Of a stretch of 5,796 bases of DNA, positions 4,377-5,796 are shown piece after piece; the first letter of the stretch is position 1; each line of letters begins with the position of its first letter. A program made the position numbers and the translations under genes. Source of the DNA: Pseudomonadota bacterium (GTDB taxonomy: Bacteria; Pseudomonadota; Gammaproteobacteria; Woeseiales; Woeseiaceae); contig JAPUKV010000143.1 of assembly GCA_027295475.1 (NCBI GenBank), positions 1 through 5,796 of the forward strand. The letters run 5' to 3'. The notes beneath the pieces were generated by a model. It saw nothing but the letters and a program-made list of their open reading frames with translations. It searched no databases and was not told the origin of the DNA.

Positions 4377-5498
4377 TCAACTTTGCTCGTGCCAAAGCGC
4401 CAGCAGCTCGGCCTCTCGTTCAGGGCTCAGGCCCGCGCGAATGTTCTGCGTACGTTCCTCGGGCAGCGTCTTCCACCAGCTGATCAGGTCGCGTGCCGTC
4501 TCTCTGATCGGCCGGTTTCGGAGGCCTTTGGCTGCGGCCCTCTCGCCGTTCACCAAGGAAACACCAGCATATTCACCGGTAGGTGGCGCCCAGATCGGCA
4601 AAGAACGATTCTCTCCGAGTTGCCGCTCCTCGATGAACTCGGCGCTGAGCCAGGTCGGCGTCACTTCTGTTGCCGTCACTGCCATGCTATCTGCGAGTAA
4701 ATCACCCATCGAGCACGAACCCGCCGGCGTCACGGTGTTAAAGGTTCCTGTGATGTGCTGCTCCAGAGAATCCACGACGAAGTTCGCGAGGTCCCTGACA
4801 TCGATTATCTGGATCTTGTCGTCAGGCACTCCGGGCCAGAGCATCTCACCACCCTTCATTGTTCGAACCGGCCAGTAACTGAACCTGTCCGTCTGGTCAC
4901 CCGGACCACAGATGTACGTCGGGCGCAGAATGGTCAACCGGTCCTCGCCAATCTCCGCCGTCGCCCGTTGTTCACACAGCGCCTTCATCGGGCCGTAAGT
5001 CTCGCCTGTCACTTCTTCTACCGTCTCATCAGGCATTGTCGCCAGGGGAGAATCTTCGTGATTCGGTTTCACAAAACTCGCGTACGCAGAAATAGACGAA
5101 ATGAACAGATAGTGTGTAACGGCGGGCGACAAAAGCCGTGCGGAATCCGCGACATGGCGCGGTACGAAGCCCGAATTATCGACTACCGCATCCCACTTTC
5201 CACCCTTCAATGCATGAAGCCCGTTATCGCGATCGCCCACCAGCAGCTCGAGATCAGGAAAGAGTGTGTTGTTGGTCTTGCCCCGATTGAACAGGCTGAC
5301 AACATGTCCGCGGCGTAACGCCTCTCGAACCATGTGCGGCCCGATAAATCCCGTCCCGCCGAGAACGAGGATTCTTAAGGTGTCGCTTCCATTTCTCGGT
5401 TTCTCGCCTTCTGCCAGTACCCGTGGAACCCCGCCTGCCGCAACCGCTGCCGTGCCAAGCAAACTGGTTTGCAAAAAGCGTCGTCGATTGCTGTTCAT
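4377..5498 (-). CDS. Tat-signal NAD(P)-dependent epimerase/dehydratase (extended SDR)
   Basis: The 373-residue product starts with a twin-arginine signal: NRRRFLQ at 4-10, a hydrophobic stretch LLGTAAVAAGG, and a likely cleavage site after VLA at residue 29. A Rossmann domain follows, with the nucleotide-binding GGTGFIG at 47-53 (GxxGxxG), acidic turn residues near 88-91, serines at 134-135 (FISSISAY), and the catalytic pair Tyr168-x-x-x-Lys172. ILRPTYICGPGD at 190-201 and the PxW-type C-terminal substrate domain are typical of extended short-chain dehydrogenases acting on nucleotide sugars or related carbonyl substrates. The substrate cannot be told. The cofactor would have to be bound before Tat export. 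The start at ATG 5498 has GGAAG about 8 nt upstream, a modest site, but the signal peptide beginning right there supports it. It is divergent from the cupin gene and followed by no clear terminator. Confidence 0.9.
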   Translation of the reverse strand: MNSNRRRFLQTSLLGTAAVAAGGVPRVLAEGEKPRNGSDTLRILVLGGTGFIGPHMVREALRRGHVVSLFNRGKTNNTLFPDLELLVGDRDNGLHALKGGKWDAVVDNSGFVPRHVADSARLLSPAVTHYLFISSISAYASFVKPNHEDSPLATMPDETVEEVTGETYGPMKALCEQRATAEIGEDRLTILRPTYICGPGDQTDRFSYWPVRTMKGGEMLWPGVPDDKIQIIDVRDLANFVVDSLEQHITGTFNTVTPAGSCSMGDLLADSMAVTATEVTPTWLSAEFIEERQLGENRSLPIWAPPTGEYAGVSLVNGERAAAKGLRNRPIRETARDLISWWKTLPEERTQNIRAGLSPEREAELLALWHEQS

Positions 5499-5549
5499 AT
5501 GCCGCTTCCGTCAGTACCGGCGACTGCAGTCCGCGTGTTACCAGAGGAA

Positions 5550-5576
5550 TGCGCCAGCATAGCACTTCATGGCGCA
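5550..5576. repeat. 27-bp inverted repeat in a divergent intergenic region
   Basis: TGCGCCA (5550-5556) and TGGCGCA (5570-5576) are perfect 7-bp arms around a 13-bp spacer. The site lies about midway between the divergent dehydrogenase (start 5498) and cupin (start 5633) genes. It overlaps a minus-strand TATGCT and sits next to a + strand TTCATG, both weak promoter-like boxes. A separate 10-bp palindrome GACTGCAGTC is at 5522-5531. A shared operator is plausible but unproven. Confidence 0.4.
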
Positions 5577-5595
5577 GTGAAATTCGGGATAGTAT
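5566..5595 (+). promoter_or_regulatory. Weak promoter candidate for the cupin gene
   Basis: TAGTAT (5590-5595) resembles a -10 box and lies 18 bp after TTCATG (5566-5571), a 3-of-6 match to the -35 consensus. It is 37 bp upstream of ATG 5633. Position makes it plausible; sequence match alone does not. Confidence 0.25.
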
Positions 5596-5632
5596 GCTTG
5601 CCGCAGGTAACGGCTAAGTTTGAGGAATCACC

Positions 5633-5796
5633 ATGAGCAAATCGCAAAAGGGTGCAATCGATCCCGAAGAAATTGAGCCTCGTACCGGCACCACTTACCC
5701 GGAGCCCTTCAGACAGAATGTCGTATCCAGACGCAAGCGTGTGCTCGGAGACGTCTTCGGCTTGACCCGATATGGCGTTAACCTGGTTGAACTGCC
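5633..5796 (+). CDS. N-terminal part of a cupin-domain protein, cut by the window edge
   Basis: The first 54 codons are present and the frame runs off the right edge. GAGGA lies 6 nt before ATG 5633, so the start is good. The visible sequence has AIDPEEIEPRTGTTYPEPF near residues 8-26, then KRVLGDVFGLTRYGVNLVEL at 35-54. This is the entry segment of small single-domain cupin proteins, in which 'R-x-G-x-x-YP-x-PF' leads into 'LGD-x-x-GLT-x-x-GVN-L' before the metal-binding HWH motif. That motif would lie beyond the edge, so metal binding and the reaction cannot be judged. The family assignment is from recognition of this N-terminal pattern. It is divergent from the Tat-signal dehydrogenase and could act in the same carbohydrate-related pathway, which is inference. 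Confidence 0.75.
   Translation, partial: MSKSQKGAIDPEEIEPRTGTTYPEPFRQNVVSRRKRVLGDVFGLTRYGVNLVEL

Noticed and set aside
4312..4878. 188-codon + strand open frame
   Set aside because: It lies antisense to the C-terminal half of the dehydrogenase, with serine/arginine-rich shadow composition and no ribosome binding site.
1..5796. Mobile elements, CRISPR arrays, tRNA genes or toxin-antitoxin pairs
   Set aside because: I found no terminal inverted repeats with a transposase, no regularly spaced repeats, no tRNA-like cloverleaf and no paired small toxin-antitoxin frames.

Overview
The window looks like an ordinary chromosomal segment of a Gram-negative bacterium. A gammaproteobacterium, possibly a marine lineage of the Woeseia or Chromatiales type, fits best. 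The grounds are moderate GC content (mid-50s percent by eye), a lipoprotein signal, a Tat signal, an ECF sigma factor linked to a DUF6249-like membrane protein, and a Shine-Dalgarno matching the standard proteobacterial 16S tail. The taxonomic call is inference. I see no phage, transposon, CRISPR, tRNA or rRNA.

Layout. Positions 1-240 hold a 24-codon microgene on the + strand with an exceptionally long Shine-Dalgarno, followed by two tandem hairpin terminators. The second is bidirectional and also ends the converging lipoprotein gene. From 251 to 5498 every gene is on the minus strand. In transcription order from the right these are: a Tat-signal extended short-chain dehydrogenase/epimerase (4377-5498); a DUF6249-like membrane protein (3813-4184); an ECF sigma factor (3244-3846); a two-helix membrane protein that is a probable anti-sigma factor (2913-3251); a small unknown protein (2597-2845); a class V aminotransferase of the cysteine-desulfurase-like type (1248-2531); and a secreted lipoprotein made of two copies of one domain (251-1036). 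At the right edge a cupin-type gene begins on the + strand (5633 onward), divergent from the dehydrogenase.

How they work together. The DUF6249, sigma and putative anti-sigma genes overlap end to end and form a translationally coupled regulatory module. It is preceded by a perfect TTGACA box, an A/T-rich palindrome and a 27-bp inverted repeat that could be an operator or the binding site of an autoregulator. The small unknown gene and the aminotransferase follow on the same strand with gaps of about 65 bp and no obvious terminator, so they may be co-transcribed. The lipoprotein probably has its own promoter. The dehydrogenase and the cupin gene share a divergent intergenic region with its own inverted repeat.

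The most unusual points are the microgene with a 14-nt match to the 16S 3' end, the duplicated-domain lipoprotein whose inter-domain linker is encoded by a 9-base homopolymer, the aminotransferase lacking the SufS-type catalytic cysteine, and the apparently exported Rossmann-fold dehydrogenase.
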